Source: Myxococcales bacterium
Lineage (GTDB): Bacteria > Myxococcota_A > Polyangia > Palsa-1104 > JAEUJZ01
DNA length: 64,000 bases
NCBI GenBank assembly: GCA_016794505.1
Contig: JAEUJZ010000020.1
Coordinates: forward strand, 186,001-250,000
Reading direction: 5' to 3'
Position 1 is the first letter of the stretch; every line of letters begins with the position of its first letter. The notes under the pieces were generated by a model. That model was given only the letters and a program-made list of their open reading frames with translations. It ran no database searches and was not told where the DNA came from. Below, piece after piece: positions 36,481 through 45,293 of this stretch. The position numbers and the translations under genes are program-made.

Positions 36481-39099
36481 ATGGCAAGCGCCAAGAAAAC
36501 TACGAAGACCGTATCGAAAAAGACTGCTGAGGCGGAAGCCGAGCCGAAGAAGCCGGCGGCCAAGGGCAAGACCTCGGCCGCGACAAAAAAAGCGAGCGCC
36601 AGCAAAGCGAGCGCTGAAAAGGCCAGCCCCAAAAAGAAGAGCGCAGCCAAGACGCGCAGCAGCAAGACCGCCGCGGCGTCTGCGGAAAAGACAGCCAGCA
36701 ACGCCTCAAGCAAGTCGAGCACCAAGGGTGGTGGCGATACGGCGCTGGTCATCGTCGAGTCTCCGGCCAAGGCGCGCACCATCAAGAAATACTTGGGCGG
36801 CAAGGTCGAGGTCATGGCCTCGGTCGGTCACATCAAAGACCTGCCAAAGTCGAAGATCGGCGTCGATATCGAGCACGACTTCCAGCCCGAGTACGTGCCG
36901 ATTCGCGGCAAGGGCAAGATCCTTACCGATCTTAAGAAAGCGGCGCGCAACGCCGACCGTGTGTACCTGGCGCCTGACCCCGATCGCGAAGGGGAAGCCA
37001 TCGCCTGGCACATCTATGAAGAGATCCGCGACGCCAACGATGACATCAAGCGCGTCAAGTTCAACGAGATCACCAAGCGCGGCATCACCGAAGCGATCGC
37101 GCACCCGACGGATCTGAACCGCAACATGTTCGATGCGCAGCAGGCGCGACGCATCCTCGATCGACTGGTCGGCTATCAGATCTCGCCGATCTTGTGGACC
37201 AAGGTACGGCGCGGTCTTTCGGCCGGTCGCGTGCAGTCGGTCGCCGTGCGCTTGGTCGTCGAGCGCGAGGCCGAGATCTCCGCCTTCAAGAGCGAAGAGT
37301 ACTGGACCGTCGAGGTGCAGGTCGAAGGCAAGGTCAAGCCAGCCTTTACCCTGCGCCTGGGCCGCGTCGATGGACAGAAGCCCGATCGCCTGCCAGAAGC
37401 CGATGCCCGCCAGATCGCTGCGCTGGCGATGAAGCAGCCGCTGTCCGTCAGCAGCATCGAGGCCAAAGTCCGGCGCAAGATGCCGTCGGCGCCATTTATC
37501 ACCAGCAAGCTGCAGCAAGAAGCGGTGCGCAAGCTGCGCTTCACCGCCAAGCGCACGATGGGCATCGCCCAGCGCTTGTATGAAGGCGTCGAGCTCGGCT
37601 CAGAAGGCCTGGTCGGCTTGATCACGTACATGCGTACCGACTCGACGCGCGTTAGCCCCGATGCGCTGACCGAGGTGCGCGGCTTCATCAGCCAGCGCTA
37701 TGGCGCCGCCTCGCTGCCCGAGGAGCCAAACGTCTATAAGTCGAAGCAGTCGAACGTGCAGGACGCGCACGAAGCGATTCGCCCGACGAGCATGAAGTAC
37801 GATCCCGAGACGGTGCGCCGCCTGCTTTTGGAAGAAGCAGCCAAGCACCCCGACAAGGAAAAAGACATCGCCGATCAGATCAAGCTGTATCAGCTGATCT
37901 GGAACCGCTTTGTCGCGTCGCAGATGACGCCGGCCGTGTACGACCAGACCACGGTGCTGGTCGACCTGCGCGACGGCAACCGCAGCTTTGAGCTGCGCGC
38001 AACCGGCCAGGTTCTGCGCCTGCCGGGCTTCACCGCCGTATACAGCGAGTCGCAGGACGAAGACCGTCGCTCCGACGAGGCCGCAGACGGTGATGGCGAT
38101 GGCGTACGCTTGCCACCGCTGGAAAAGGGCGAAGCGCTGCGGGCGCTCAATGCCTTGCCGGAACAGCACTTCACGCAGCCGCCTCCGCGCTTTACGGAAG
38201 CCTCGCTGATCAAAGAACTGGAAGAGCGTGGCATTGGCCGTCCGTCGACCTATGCCGCGATCTTGTCGACGGTGCAGGACCGCGGCTATGTCGAAAAGAA
38301 GGAAGGTCGCTTCTTCCCGACGCTGCTCGGCACGCGCATCAACGAGCTTCTCGTCGCCAGCTTCCCGCAGATCGTCAGCGTCGACTTCACCGCCAAGATG
38401 GAGAGCGATCTCGACTTCGTCGAAGAGGGCCAAGAAAACTGGCTGGCCCTGCTCAAGCGCTTCTATGGCCCGTTCAAGGAACACCTCGATCGCGCCCTGG
38501 TCGAGATGAAAGACTGGAAGCGCATCGAGATCCCGACGGAGATCGCCTGCGAAAAGTGCGGCAAGCCGCTGGTCATCAAGTGGGGACGAAACGGCGAGTT
38601 CCTGGCCTGCAGCGGCTATCCCGCCTGCAAGAACACCAAGGAATTTGTGCGCGACCAAGACGGCAAGATCGCGCCCAAGCCCGAGCCAACCACCGACGAA
38701 AAGTGCGCCACCTGCGGCGCCGAGATGGTCTATCGCCGCGGGCGCTTCGGCGAGTTCTGGGCGTGCTCGCGCTATCCCGAGTGCCGCACGACACGCCCGG
38801 TCAGCTTGGGCATCGCGTGTCCCAAGCCCGGCTGCGGCGGCTTCTTGACCGAGAAGCGCTCGCGTCGCGGGTCGCCGTTTTATGGCTGCTCGAACTACAG
38901 CAGCAAGGGCTGCGACTTCGTGTCCTGGGATCGCCCCGTCAAAGAGCCCTGCCCCGACTGCGGCACGCCGTTCCTTCTGCAGAAACAGACGCGGCAAGGC
39001 CCCAAGCTGCGCTGCTCGGTCTGCAGCTATGCCACCGAGGTCGATAGCGACGACTCGCCCGAGCTCCCCGGCGAAGAGGCCGAAGAGGGCGCCGCCTAG
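36481..39099 (+). CDS. topA: DNA topoisomerase I with basic N-terminal tail
   Basis: Type IA topoisomerase of 872 residues that relaxes negative supercoils. An 84-residue N-terminal tail is Lys/Ala/Ser-rich, rather like a histone-H1 tail. Then come the Toprim domain (LVIVESPAKARTIKKYLG with Glu93; DPDREGEAIAWHI), the QQARRILDRLVGYQISPILW region, and the catalytic Tyr383 in GLITYMRTDSTRVSP. Four C-terminal zinc-finger-like units follow: CEKCGKPL..CSGYPAC, CATCGAEM..CSRYPEC, CPKPGCGG..CSNYSSKGC and CPDCGTPF..CSVC. GAGGAACT precedes the ATG. It ends at a tandem array of hairpins that should terminate the dprA-topA transcript. Confidence 0.98.
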   Translation: MASAKKTTKTVSKKTAEAEAEPKKPAAKGKTSAATKKASASKASAEKASPKKKSAAKTRSSKTAAASAEKTASNASSKSSTKGGGDTALVIVESPAKARTIKKYLGGKVEVMASVGHIKDLPKSKIGVDIEHDFQPEYVPIRGKGKILTDLKKAARNADRVYLAPDPDREGEAIAWHIYEEIRDANDDIKRVKFNEITKRGITEAIAHPTDLNRNMFDAQQARRILDRLVGYQISPILWTKVRRGLSAGRVQSVAVRLVVEREAEISAFKSEEYWTVEVQVEGKVKPAFTLRLGRVDGQKPDRLPEADARQIAALAMKQPLSVSSIEAKVRRKMPSAPFITSKLQQEAVRKLRFTAKRTMGIAQRLYEGVELGSEGLVGLITYMRTDSTRVSPDALTEVRGFISQRYGAASLPEEPNVYKSKQSNVQDAHEAIRPTSMKYDPETVRRLLLEEAAKHPDKEKDIADQIKLYQLIWNRFVASQMTPAVYDQTTVLVDLRDGNRSFELRATGQVLRLPGFTAVYSESQDEDRRSDEAADGDGDGVRLPPLEKGEALRALNALPEQHFTQPPPRFTEASLIKELEERGIGRPSTYAAILSTVQDRGYVEKKEGRFFPTLLGTRINELLVASFPQIVSVDFTAKMESDLDFVEEGQENWLALLKRFYGPFKEHLDRALVEMKDWKRIEIPTEIACEKCGKPLVIKWGRNGEFLACSGYPACKNTKEFVRDQDGKIAPKPEPTTDEKCATCGAEMVYRRGRFGEFWACSRYPECRTTRPVSLGIACPKPGCGGFLTEKRSRRGSPFYGCSNYSSKGCDFVSWDRPVKEPCPDCGTPFLLQKQTRQGPKLRCSVCSYATEVDSDDSPELPGEEAEEGAA

Positions 39100-39164
39100 C
39101 CGCCGCCGGATGTTGGCGATGGGAACGTGCCCAAGTCCCCCGCGGCAGCTTTTTTCTGCCGTCA

Positions 39165-39393
39165 GGGACTTGGGGAAGTCCCTTTTTCGATAAATTTCCG
39201 CCCGAGGGGACTTGGGGAAGTCCCTTTTTCAATAAATTTCCGCCCGAGGGGACTTGGGAAAGTCCCTTTTTCAATAAATTTCCGCCCGAGGGGACTTGGG
39301 AAAGTCCCTTCTTTCAATAAATTTCTGCCCGAGGGGACTTGGGGAAGTCCCTTTTTCAATAAATTTCTGCCCGAGGGGACGTGAGGATGTCCC
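39165..39393 (+). repeat. tandem terminator-like hairpin array after topA
   Basis: Five units of 42-43 bp, starting at 39165, 39207, 39249, 39291 and 39334, and a sixth diverged hairpin at 39376-39393. Each full unit contains gggactt, a 3-4 nt loop, and aagtccc, directly followed by T-rich sequence, which is the shape of an intrinsic terminator on the plus strand. The remaining part of each unit (aataaatttccgcccgagg) is AT-rich then G-rich. The repeats are contiguous, without spacers. A preceding hairpin, cggcag/ctgccg, lies at 39143-39160. Function as reinforced topA terminator is likely; other roles are possible. Confidence 0.85.
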
Positions 39394-39575
39394 TGACCGC
39401 CATTCGCCGCTCACCGCAGGGACCCTGTCAGAACGGACGGCTCCATAAGGCGATACAGTCGGAAGGTCCGACGAGATGCCGGGTCATTGCGTCACGGGGG
39501 TGGCGCACTTATGATCCATTCCATTACAAACTGCGGGGCGGCCACTGCTGCCTCGTACAACCCGCGGAGGACTCA
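39394..39575. other. spacer between hairpin array and SPFH gene
   Basis: With the array this makes a 476-bp stretch without a supported gene. It should hold the promoter of the SPFH gene, but I could not find a convincing -35/-10 pair. A ribosome-binding site (gcggagg) precedes ATG 39576. Confidence 0.5.
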
Positions 39576-40667
39576 ATGGGGATTCTTGATTACGTCAAAA
39601 GCAGCGTTCGCGAGCTTGCCATCGCTCGCCCCGACGCCAACAAGGGCGCTATCGTTTACAAGCACCCGGATCCAACGATCCCCACCAAGGCACAGTTGAC
39701 CGTCGGCACCGACGAAGAGGCCCTATTTTTCAAGGACGGCGCGTTCGTCGGCAAGATCGGTCCAGGGCGGCACACGCTGGAGACCTCGAACTGGCCGTTC
39801 CTCAGCAACCTGATCGACCGCTTTACCGGCGGCAACGTCTTTAAGGCCGAGGTCTGGTTCATCACCACGCGCGAAGTCGCCGGCTTCAAGTTCGGCGGTC
39901 GCGTCGGCGACGTCGAAGATCCCAAGAGCGGCCTCGCCATCGGCACCATGGTTCACGGCGACTACTCGATCCAGGTCACGGACTCGACGCAGGTGATCCA
40001 GTTCTTTGGTCAGCGCTCGTGGGCCGGCGATGAAGAGTTCATCGGCTGGTTCCGCTCGCAGCTTCTAAAGACCATCCGCGACCGCATCGCGCAGCTTCTG
40101 GTCGTAAAGAAAGTGGCGCTGCTCGACGTCACAAGCGGCGCACTGACCGAAGAGATCGAGTCGGAAGTGATTGAGGCGGTGAACAACACGCACCTCAAGA
40201 ACTACGGCATGCGGATCGTGCGCCTGGGCAACTTCGTCGTCTCGATCAAGGAAGAGGACGAAGCGACGCTGAAGAACCTGTACAAAGATCAGGCGCAGCT
40301 TCGCATGGCGGGCAGCAACATGCAGAACATGGCGGCGTTCCAGCAGCTGGCTGCGGGCAAGGCCATGATGTCAGCCGGCGAAGGCATGGCCAAGGGCGGC
40401 GGCGGCGGCGGCGACAACCCCATGGTGACCGGCGCGGGCCTGGGCATGGGCATGGCGATGGCCAACATGTTCAGCCAAATGAACAACCCGCACGCGCATG
40501 CAGCGCAGGCCCCGGCTCCGGCGCAAGCCCCGGCACAGGCTCCGGCTCAGGCCGCGGCCCCGACGCTGGAAGAGCGCTTAAAGAAGCTGAAGGGTCTCAA
40601 AGATGCGGGCCTGCTCGACGATGCCGAGTACCAGGCCAAGCGCGCTGAGATCCTCAAAGATCTGTAA
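39576..40667 (+). CDS. SPFH/Band-7 domain protein with C-terminal SHOCT
   Basis: Protein of 363 residues resembling the YdjI/virion-core-like SPFH family. Residues 1-250 are the SPFH (stomatin/prohibitin) domain (GILDYVKSSVRELAIARPD..., VFKAEVWFITTREVAGFKFG, LLKTIRDRIAQLLVV). A Gly-rich stretch GGGGGGDNPMVTGAG and an Ala/Pro-rich linker precede a SHOCT-type C-terminal segment LEERLKKLKGLKDAGLLDDAEY. No transmembrane segment is evident, so membrane association would be peripheral. SPFH proteins scaffold membrane microdomains; the precise job is unknown. GGAGGACTCA before ATG 39576 decides the start. Confidence 0.92.
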   Translation: MGILDYVKSSVRELAIARPDANKGAIVYKHPDPTIPTKAQLTVGTDEEALFFKDGAFVGKIGPGRHTLETSNWPFLSNLIDRFTGGNVFKAEVWFITTREVAGFKFGGRVGDVEDPKSGLAIGTMVHGDYSIQVTDSTQVIQFFGQRSWAGDEEFIGWFRSQLLKTIRDRIAQLLVVKKVALLDVTSGALTEEIESEVIEAVNNTHLKNYGMRIVRLGNFVVSIKEEDEATLKNLYKDQAQLRMAGSNMQNMAAFQQLAAGKAMMSAGEGMAKGGGGGGDNPMVTGAGLGMGMAMANMFSQMNNPHAHAAQAPAPAQAPAQAPAQAAAPTLEERLKKLKGLKDAGLLDDAEYQAKRAEILKDL

Positions 40668-40798
40668 GCGCTTCGCCCGTTCCGAAAGCGGCTGAGTCCG
40701 CTTTTCGCCTGATCTTCGTCCGCTTCGTCCTCGCCACTCGCTAGGCTGCCTCGTCGCCCGCTGCGCCTGCCGCGCGGACGCGCCCTCGATACACCTGC

Positions 40799-40828
40799 TT
40801 GCCCGCGCTGTTTCGATGTCGATATCAT
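40799..40828 (+). promoter_or_regulatory. promoter directly before the acyltransferase gene
   Basis: TTGCCC (40799-40804), an 18-nt spacer and TATCAT (40823-40828). The -10 ends 8 nt before ATG 40837, so the transcript would be leaderless or nearly so. Confidence 0.45.
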
Positions 40829-40836
40829 CGGGGCCC

Positions 40837-41688
40837 ATGAGGACGATCGGCCTGCTCATCCTAAACGCGCTGCAGTGGACGTTGTTCGCGCTGTGGTCGT
40901 TCTTTTGGATGAGCGCCGCGATTCTGTATGGCCTGTTTGTGCGCAACGATCCGCACACGCCGCTTTCGTGGGCGCGACGCTACTGGGGGGCGGGGCTGGT
41001 TCATTTCGCCCGCGCGACGCTGGTCAAGCACCCCGGCTTTGAGCCCGAGCCCGGCAAGCCGTACTTCTTTGCGATGAATCATCAGAGCCTGTTCGACATC
41101 GTCGCAGCGTTCGTCTGCATTCCGGTGAACCTGCGCTTCGTCGCAAAAAAGAGCCTGCGCCTGATCCCCTTTTTGGGCTGGTACATGCTGGTCACGCGCA
41201 TGGTCTTTATCGATCGCAAGAACCGCGAAGACGCCAAGCGCAGCCTCGAAGAGGCCTGCGAAAAGATCAAGACCGGCATCAGCATCCTGACGTTTCCCGA
41301 AGGCACACGCTCGGCCGATGGCCGCATCCTGCCGCTGAAAAAGGGTCTGTTCATCATGGCCATTCAAGCCGGCGTGCCGATCGTCCCGGTTGCCATCGAG
41401 GGCGCGCAGAACCTGCTGCAGCGCGACACGCTGCGCATTCAGCCGTGTCGCATCGATCTGGTGATTGGCAAGCCGATTCCGACGGCCGGCTTGACCATGG
41501 ACGACCGCGACCTGCTGATGCAGCGCGTGCGCGATGCGCTGATCGAGCTGCACATGTCGATCGGCGGCAAAGGCGGAGATCGTCACGCCCCCGAAGACCG
41601 CAGCGCGTCAGAATCGCTGCCAGGGCTGGGCTTTTCGCGCGATGCGGACGAGGCCGCAGTGCCAGCGGCCTCTGCGATCGAGCCGTAG
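40837..41688 (+). CDS. plsC: 1-acyl-sn-glycerol-3-phosphate acyltransferase (PlsC-like)
   Basis: Membrane acyltransferase of 283 residues that acylates lysophosphatidic acid to phosphatidic acid. One or two N-terminal hydrophobic segments (RTIGLLILNALQWTLFALWSF) precede the PlsC motifs: FFAMNHQSLFDIVAAF with the catalytic HxxxxD, RLIPFLGWYMLVTRMVFIDR, LTFPEGTRSADGRILPLKKG and IVPVAIEGAQNLL. The last 40 residues are polar and acidic. ATG 40837 is chosen; ATG 40816 would add seven residues. Neighbours give no link to other lipid genes. Confidence 0.92.
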   Translation: MRTIGLLILNALQWTLFALWSFFWMSAAILYGLFVRNDPHTPLSWARRYWGAGLVHFARATLVKHPGFEPEPGKPYFFAMNHQSLFDIVAAFVCIPVNLRFVAKKSLRLIPFLGWYMLVTRMVFIDRKNREDAKRSLEEACEKIKTGISILTFPEGTRSADGRILPLKKGLFIMAIQAGVPIVPVAIEGAQNLLQRDTLRIQPCRIDLVIGKPIPTAGLTMDDRDLLMQRVRDALIELHMSIGGKGGDRHAPEDRSASESLPGLGFSRDADEAAVPAASAIEP

Positions 41689-41964
41689 TCAGAGACGCTT
41701 CGGCGAGCAGGTGAATGAAGCGGCTCATGGATCGAGCCGCACCCAGAAGCCGAGAGCTGGCACGCGGCGGCTGAGGCAGTTGGCGGTGCGGACCGTGGGG
41801 CGTGGTCCCCTCGCGCGCTGTGCCGCACAACGCGCTGGCTTGCTGCAGATCGCCCAGGTTCGCGATTGGGGGCTTCTCGCGCTCGTTTATCCGTAATAAA
41901 ATTCGTGATTCCGAAAACATAAACTTCGGCCTCTATAGGACCTGGCCGAGGGAAGGAATCGCGA

Positions 41965-42582
41965 ATGGCGCGGGCGCTCAGCTTCCGGCATGGCAAAAAC
42001 GAGCTGGCCTTCGGTCTTCAGAAAGTCGACCGCAAGAAGCTCTATGGATATGTAGAAACCGAGGCTCTCGACGGTGCGGGACGACCGTGTGAGCTGTCGA
42101 TCTTGGCCAGCGATGGGCGCACTCTGGTCGGTCGCGGCGGCAGCGCCCTTTTGATGCTGGATGCCGATGGCCAGTACGCGCCGCGTGGCGAGCTTCGCCC
42201 CGTGCGCGAAACGGGCGAGGCCGTCCACCGCGTTCCCTCGTCGTTCGATGCGCCGATCGCCCTGGACGCGCGGGCCAGCGTCGATGCGTTTCTGAGCCAC
42301 AACATCAAGTCGGTCTATGCGCTGCAGCCACCAATGGGCGCCACCGAGCTTTTGCAGGAGCTTCGGCAGGGCTTCATCTACACCTTCCCGTTCAGCTATC
42401 GCGGCGGCCTGGATCCCGATGTCGGCTTCTTGCTCGCCAATGCCGACGGTGCGCCGTTTCTTTTGCTCGGCAAGCCCACCCAATTTCAGTTCGTGTCGCT
42501 CGCCCAGATCGTCGAGGCCGAAGAGGACAGCGCGCCCGAAGCCGACGACGACAGCGACGACATGGACTTTTCGATGATGTAG
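41965..42582 (+). CDS. hypothetical protein, first gene of ligase cassette
   Basis: Unrecognised soluble protein of 205 residues. A beta-rich N-terminal part (FGLQKVDRKKLYGYVETEAL, CELSILASDGRTLVGRGGSAL, LLMLDADGQYAPRGELRPV) resembles a small barrel, then VYALQPPMGATELLQELRQGFIY and YRGGLDPDVGFLLANADGAP. The last 25 residues are very acidic (EAEEDSAPEADDDSDDMD). GGGAAGGAA is a good ribosome-binding site. Upstream is 270 bp without a supported gene, with an AT-rich stretch containing a TATAGG -10-like box near 41932. It is followed at 9 nt by the second cassette gene. Confidence 0.75.
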   Translation: MARALSFRHGKNELAFGLQKVDRKKLYGYVETEALDGAGRPCELSILASDGRTLVGRGGSALLMLDADGQYAPRGELRPVRETGEAVHRVPSSFDAPIALDARASVDAFLSHNIKSVYALQPPMGATELLQELRQGFIYTFPFSYRGGLDPDVGFLLANADGAPFLLLGKPTQFQFVSLAQIVEAEEDSAPEADDDSDDMDFSMM

Positions 42583-42591
42583 GAGGCGGCG

Positions 42592-43314
42592 ATGGGAAGC
42601 ATTCATCTCAGCAACAGCAAGGGCCGCGATGCCATGGTGGCGACGCGGCACATCACATCGGCGCTGCGCCTGCGCTGGGTCGACAAGGCCGGCCGCCAAG
42701 CGAGCAACACCCGCGTCCTGTGCGCGCCCATCGACTGTGAGCTCGCGGCGCTGCAAACGCGACTGGGCTCTGACGCGGCACGCCTGTCGGACGCGCTCGT
42801 CGGCGGCGATCCCGAGGTCGACATCGAGCGCACCGGAGCGTTTCTGCGCGACACCTCGCGCGTGTACATCGATCCCGATCAGCGTATGGTCACCGCCGTC
42901 GCCGAGTGGGAGCGCGTCTATGCCGCCGACGGCAGCCAGAAAGAGCGCCGCCCCGCCCAAGTCGCCGAGCCCAACGTCGGCACCGAGACGCCGCTGCGCT
43001 GGTCGGGAAAGCTGATGAAGAAGTCCGAGGTCTGGAACCGCTTCGTCTTCGCCGCCAAGCTGCAGGTCGTCCACATAAACGGCCTGACGTACGACTTCCT
43101 GTTTGAAATCGCCCGCGAGCTTGAGCTCAAAGACAGCCTTCTCCTCGTCGGTGGTGGTGCCAAGGCGAACCAGCCGCTGATCTTTCAGCGCGGCGGCACG
43201 CCGTACCGCGGCTTCCTGGAAGGCCGCACGCGTGGCGACAGCTACTGCCTGCTTCTGCACCTCGCCAACCTCGAACTCAAGACGCCGGTTTCAGCCGACG
43301 CCCCCAGCAAGTAG
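42592..43314 (+). CDS. hypothetical protein, second gene of ligase cassette
   Basis: Unrecognised protein of 240 residues, soluble, with no signal peptide. It has SALRLRWVDKAGRQASNTRVL, a mid-section of regular beta and helix (TSRVYIDPDQRMVTAVAEWERVY), WSGKLMKKSEVWNRFVFAAKLQVVHINGLTYDFLFEIA and, near the end, LLLVGGGAKANQPLIFQRGG then RGDSYCLLLHLANLELKTP. AGGAGGC before the ATG is a near-perfect ribosome-binding site. Spacing to its neighbours is 9 nt on each side, so all three genes are surely one operon. No domain family is recognised. Confidence 0.75.
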   Translation: MGSIHLSNSKGRDAMVATRHITSALRLRWVDKAGRQASNTRVLCAPIDCELAALQTRLGSDAARLSDALVGGDPEVDIERTGAFLRDTSRVYIDPDQRMVTAVAEWERVYAADGSQKERRPAQVAEPNVGTETPLRWSGKLMKKSEVWNRFVFAAKLQVVHINGLTYDFLFEIARELELKDSLLLVGGGAKANQPLIFQRGGTPYRGFLEGRTRGDSYCLLLHLANLELKTPVSADAPSK

Positions 43315-43323
43315 GAGCCGCGC

Positions 43324-44847
43324 ATGGCCACCACATCCCCCTCATCCAAGCTGGCTTGCCCGGCCTTCGTCGACCCCGCCCGCGTCGAGTGGAAGCTCAG
43401 CGGCTATGGCGTCGCGCACGGCAGCGCGCTGCGCGAGATCGATCCCTGGCTGCGGGCACAAGACTATCGCCGCATGGTGTCGGCACGCATGCAGGCGCTC
43501 GACAGCCGCGAGCTGCGCAGCCATTTGCCTGCCGGCGAATACCTGCTGTCGCGCAAGTACGACGGCGAATTCACCGTCTTAATCTATCGCGACGGCGAAG
43601 CAGCCAGCGTGAACCCCGGCGGCACCGTGCGCATCGGCCTGCCCTGGTTGAACGAAGCGGCTCGTCGCCTGCGCGAGCGTGGCGTCAAGAACGCGCTGAT
43701 TGCCGGTGAGCTGGTCTATCTGGCTTCCGGGCACAGCCCCGCCGCCCCGCGCGAGCGCGTACACGACGTCAGCCGGGCCGCGCGTCAGCCAAGCGGTCCC
43801 GAGGATCTCGATCGCCTGCACTTCGTCGCCTTCGACCTTCTTGAAATCGACGGTGCCGCGCCGCCCAGCCGCTATGCCGATGGGATCGCGCGCTTGCAGA
43901 CGTGGTTTGCGCAAGGCGAGCGCATCCACACCATCCAGACCGTCGTCGTCAAGACCGCCGAAGAGATCGATCCGCACTTCGCGCGCCTGGTCACGCAAGA
44001 GGGCAGCGAAGGCCTGGTGCTGCGCAGCGACAGCGCCGGCCGCTTCAAGATCAAGCCGCGACACAGCATCGACGCCGTCGTCATCGGCTTCAGCGAGGCC
44101 GGCCAGTCCGGCGACGCGAGCCGCAAGGGCATGCTGCACGATCTCTTGCTGGCACTGCTGCGCCCCGATGGCAGCCTGCACATCTTGGGACACGTCGGCA
44201 CCGGCTTTTCCGATGAAGAGCGGCGCTCGCTGCTCAGCGATCTCAAGGATCGCGTCGTCGACAGCGAGTATCGCGAGCCCGCCGACAGCCACGTCGCCTA
44301 TCAGATGGTGCGGCCGGAATGGGTGGTTGAGATCTCGTGCTTGGACTTCATCAGTCAGACCACACGCGGCGCCAGCATCGATCGCATGACGTTGAATTGG
44401 GATGCAGCGCGCGGGTGCTATACCCCGCTGCGCCGCTTGCCACTGGTCGCCATGCTGTCCCCGGTCTTTGTCCGGCGGCGCGATGACAAGCGGCTGGATG
44501 GACAGGACCTGCGCCTGTCGCAGGTGACCGATCTTGTCGAGGTTGCTAAGACCGACGTCAACGCGCGCCAGCTGACGCTGCCCAAGAGCACGCTCTTGCG
44601 ACGCGAGGTCTATACCAAGACGCTCAAGGGTCAGACGCTGGTCCGCAAGCTGCTCTTGTGGCAGACCAACAAGCAGGACAGCGGCGATTTCCCCGCCTTT
44701 GTCCTGCACCTGACCGACTTCAGCCCGACGCGAAAGACGCCGCTTGAGCGTGAAGTGCGCGTGTCCAGCTCGCGCGAGCAGATCGATCTTCTGTGGACCG
44801 AGCTTTACGAACAGAACATCGTCAAGGGCTGGAACCGCGTCAGCTAG
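43324..44847 (+). CDS. ATP-dependent DNA/RNA ligase-fold nucleotidyltransferase
   Basis: Protein of 507 residues carrying the covalent nucleotidyltransferase motifs of ATP-dependent ligases: motif I KYDGEF with nucleophilic Lys78, motif III FVAFDLLEIDG (from 167), motif IV EGLVLRS (from 229) and motif V KIKPRH (Lys242, Lys244), followed by DAVVIGF and an OB-fold-like region (LLALLRPDGSLHILGHVGTG). The last 200 residues continue past the usual core (TLPKSTLLRREVYTKTLKGQ, ...LWTELYEQNIVKGWNRVS). It is not LigA-type (no NAD motifs, zinc or BRCT). Whether it joins DNA or RNA is not evident. GAGCCGCGC precedes ATG. Confidence 0.85.
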   Translation: MATTSPSSKLACPAFVDPARVEWKLSGYGVAHGSALREIDPWLRAQDYRRMVSARMQALDSRELRSHLPAGEYLLSRKYDGEFTVLIYRDGEAASVNPGGTVRIGLPWLNEAARRLRERGVKNALIAGELVYLASGHSPAAPRERVHDVSRAARQPSGPEDLDRLHFVAFDLLEIDGAAPPSRYADGIARLQTWFAQGERIHTIQTVVVKTAEEIDPHFARLVTQEGSEGLVLRSDSAGRFKIKPRHSIDAVVIGFSEAGQSGDASRKGMLHDLLLALLRPDGSLHILGHVGTGFSDEERRSLLSDLKDRVVDSEYREPADSHVAYQMVRPEWVVEISCLDFISQTTRGASIDRMTLNWDAARGCYTPLRRLPLVAMLSPVFVRRRDDKRLDGQDLRLSQVTDLVEVAKTDVNARQLTLPKSTLLRREVYTKTLKGQTLVRKLLLWQTNKQDSGDFPAFVLHLTDFSPTRKTPLEREVRVSSSREQIDLLWTELYEQNIVKGWNRVS

Positions 44848-44906
44848 CCTGCCGCCCCCGCGATCCTGCATGCGCGGGCCCGCGCGAATCTGCGACGAAA
44901 ACGAGA

Positions 44907-45293
44907 CTACTTCTTGTTGCCGAAGTGCTTCATGACCTTGGTGTTGTCGGCCGCATCCAGGTAACGGAATGCGTTCTTCAGCATGAAGCCGCGGCCGTCG
45001 TCAAAGGTCACGACGACGTCGACCTCGGTATTCTTGTCACCGGCCGGCGACGTCACCTTGATCGCACCGCTGTGTTCCATCACGACATTGGTGGCGGATT
45101 TTTGGCCAAAGCGCACGGTAGCCCCGCCGCGGCCGACGGGCAGGTTGCGGCCCTTGATCAGGATCTCTTCCCCGCCCATGTACGTCCCTTGCGGCGGCTC
45201 AAGCTCGGTGATCCTAGTTTCGTTGGAACAGTGAACCGTGGCCAAGGACAGCGAAACGGTGACACCAACCAGCCAACTGCGAAGCTGCATCAT
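44907..45293 (-). CDS. small exported IPT/TIG-domain protein
   Basis: Exported protein of 128 residues. A signal sequence (MMQLRSWLVGVTVSLSLATVHC) is followed by a single IPT/TIG (Ig-like) domain: ITELEPPQGTYMGGEEILIKG, LPVGRGGATVRFGQKSA, and VTFDDGRGFMLKNAFRYL. The sequence before Cys22 is not a good lipobox, so secretion rather than lipidation is likelier. ATG 45293 is preferred (45290 is adjacent). Convergent with the ligase gene. Confidence 0.8.
   Translation of the reverse strand: MMQLRSWLVGVTVSLSLATVHCSNETRITELEPPQGTYMGGEEILIKGRNLPVGRGGATVRFGQKSATNVVMEHSGAIKVTSPAGDKNTEVDVVVTFDDGRGFMLKNAFRYLDAADNTKVMKHFGNKK

Noticed and set aside
37600..38997. 465-codon open frame on the strand opposite topA
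   Set aside because: It lies entirely within topA, whose motifs are complete; long antisense frames are expected at this GC content.
39127..39384. Repetitive ORF with a 14-residue peptide repeat
   Set aside because: The 42-bp unit is a multiple of three and lacks stops, so it is open in several frames; the hairpin and T-run explain the conservation better than coding.
39165..39393. CRISPR-like array
   Set aside because: Units are contiguous with no variable spacers and no cas genes nearby.
41887..43260. 457-codon open frame opposite the first two cassette genes
   Set aside because: Covers two genes with good ribosome-binding sites and operon spacing on the other strand.
43579..44871. 430-codon open frame opposite the ligase-fold gene
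   Set aside because: Covers the ligase motifs on the other strand and has no motif of its own.
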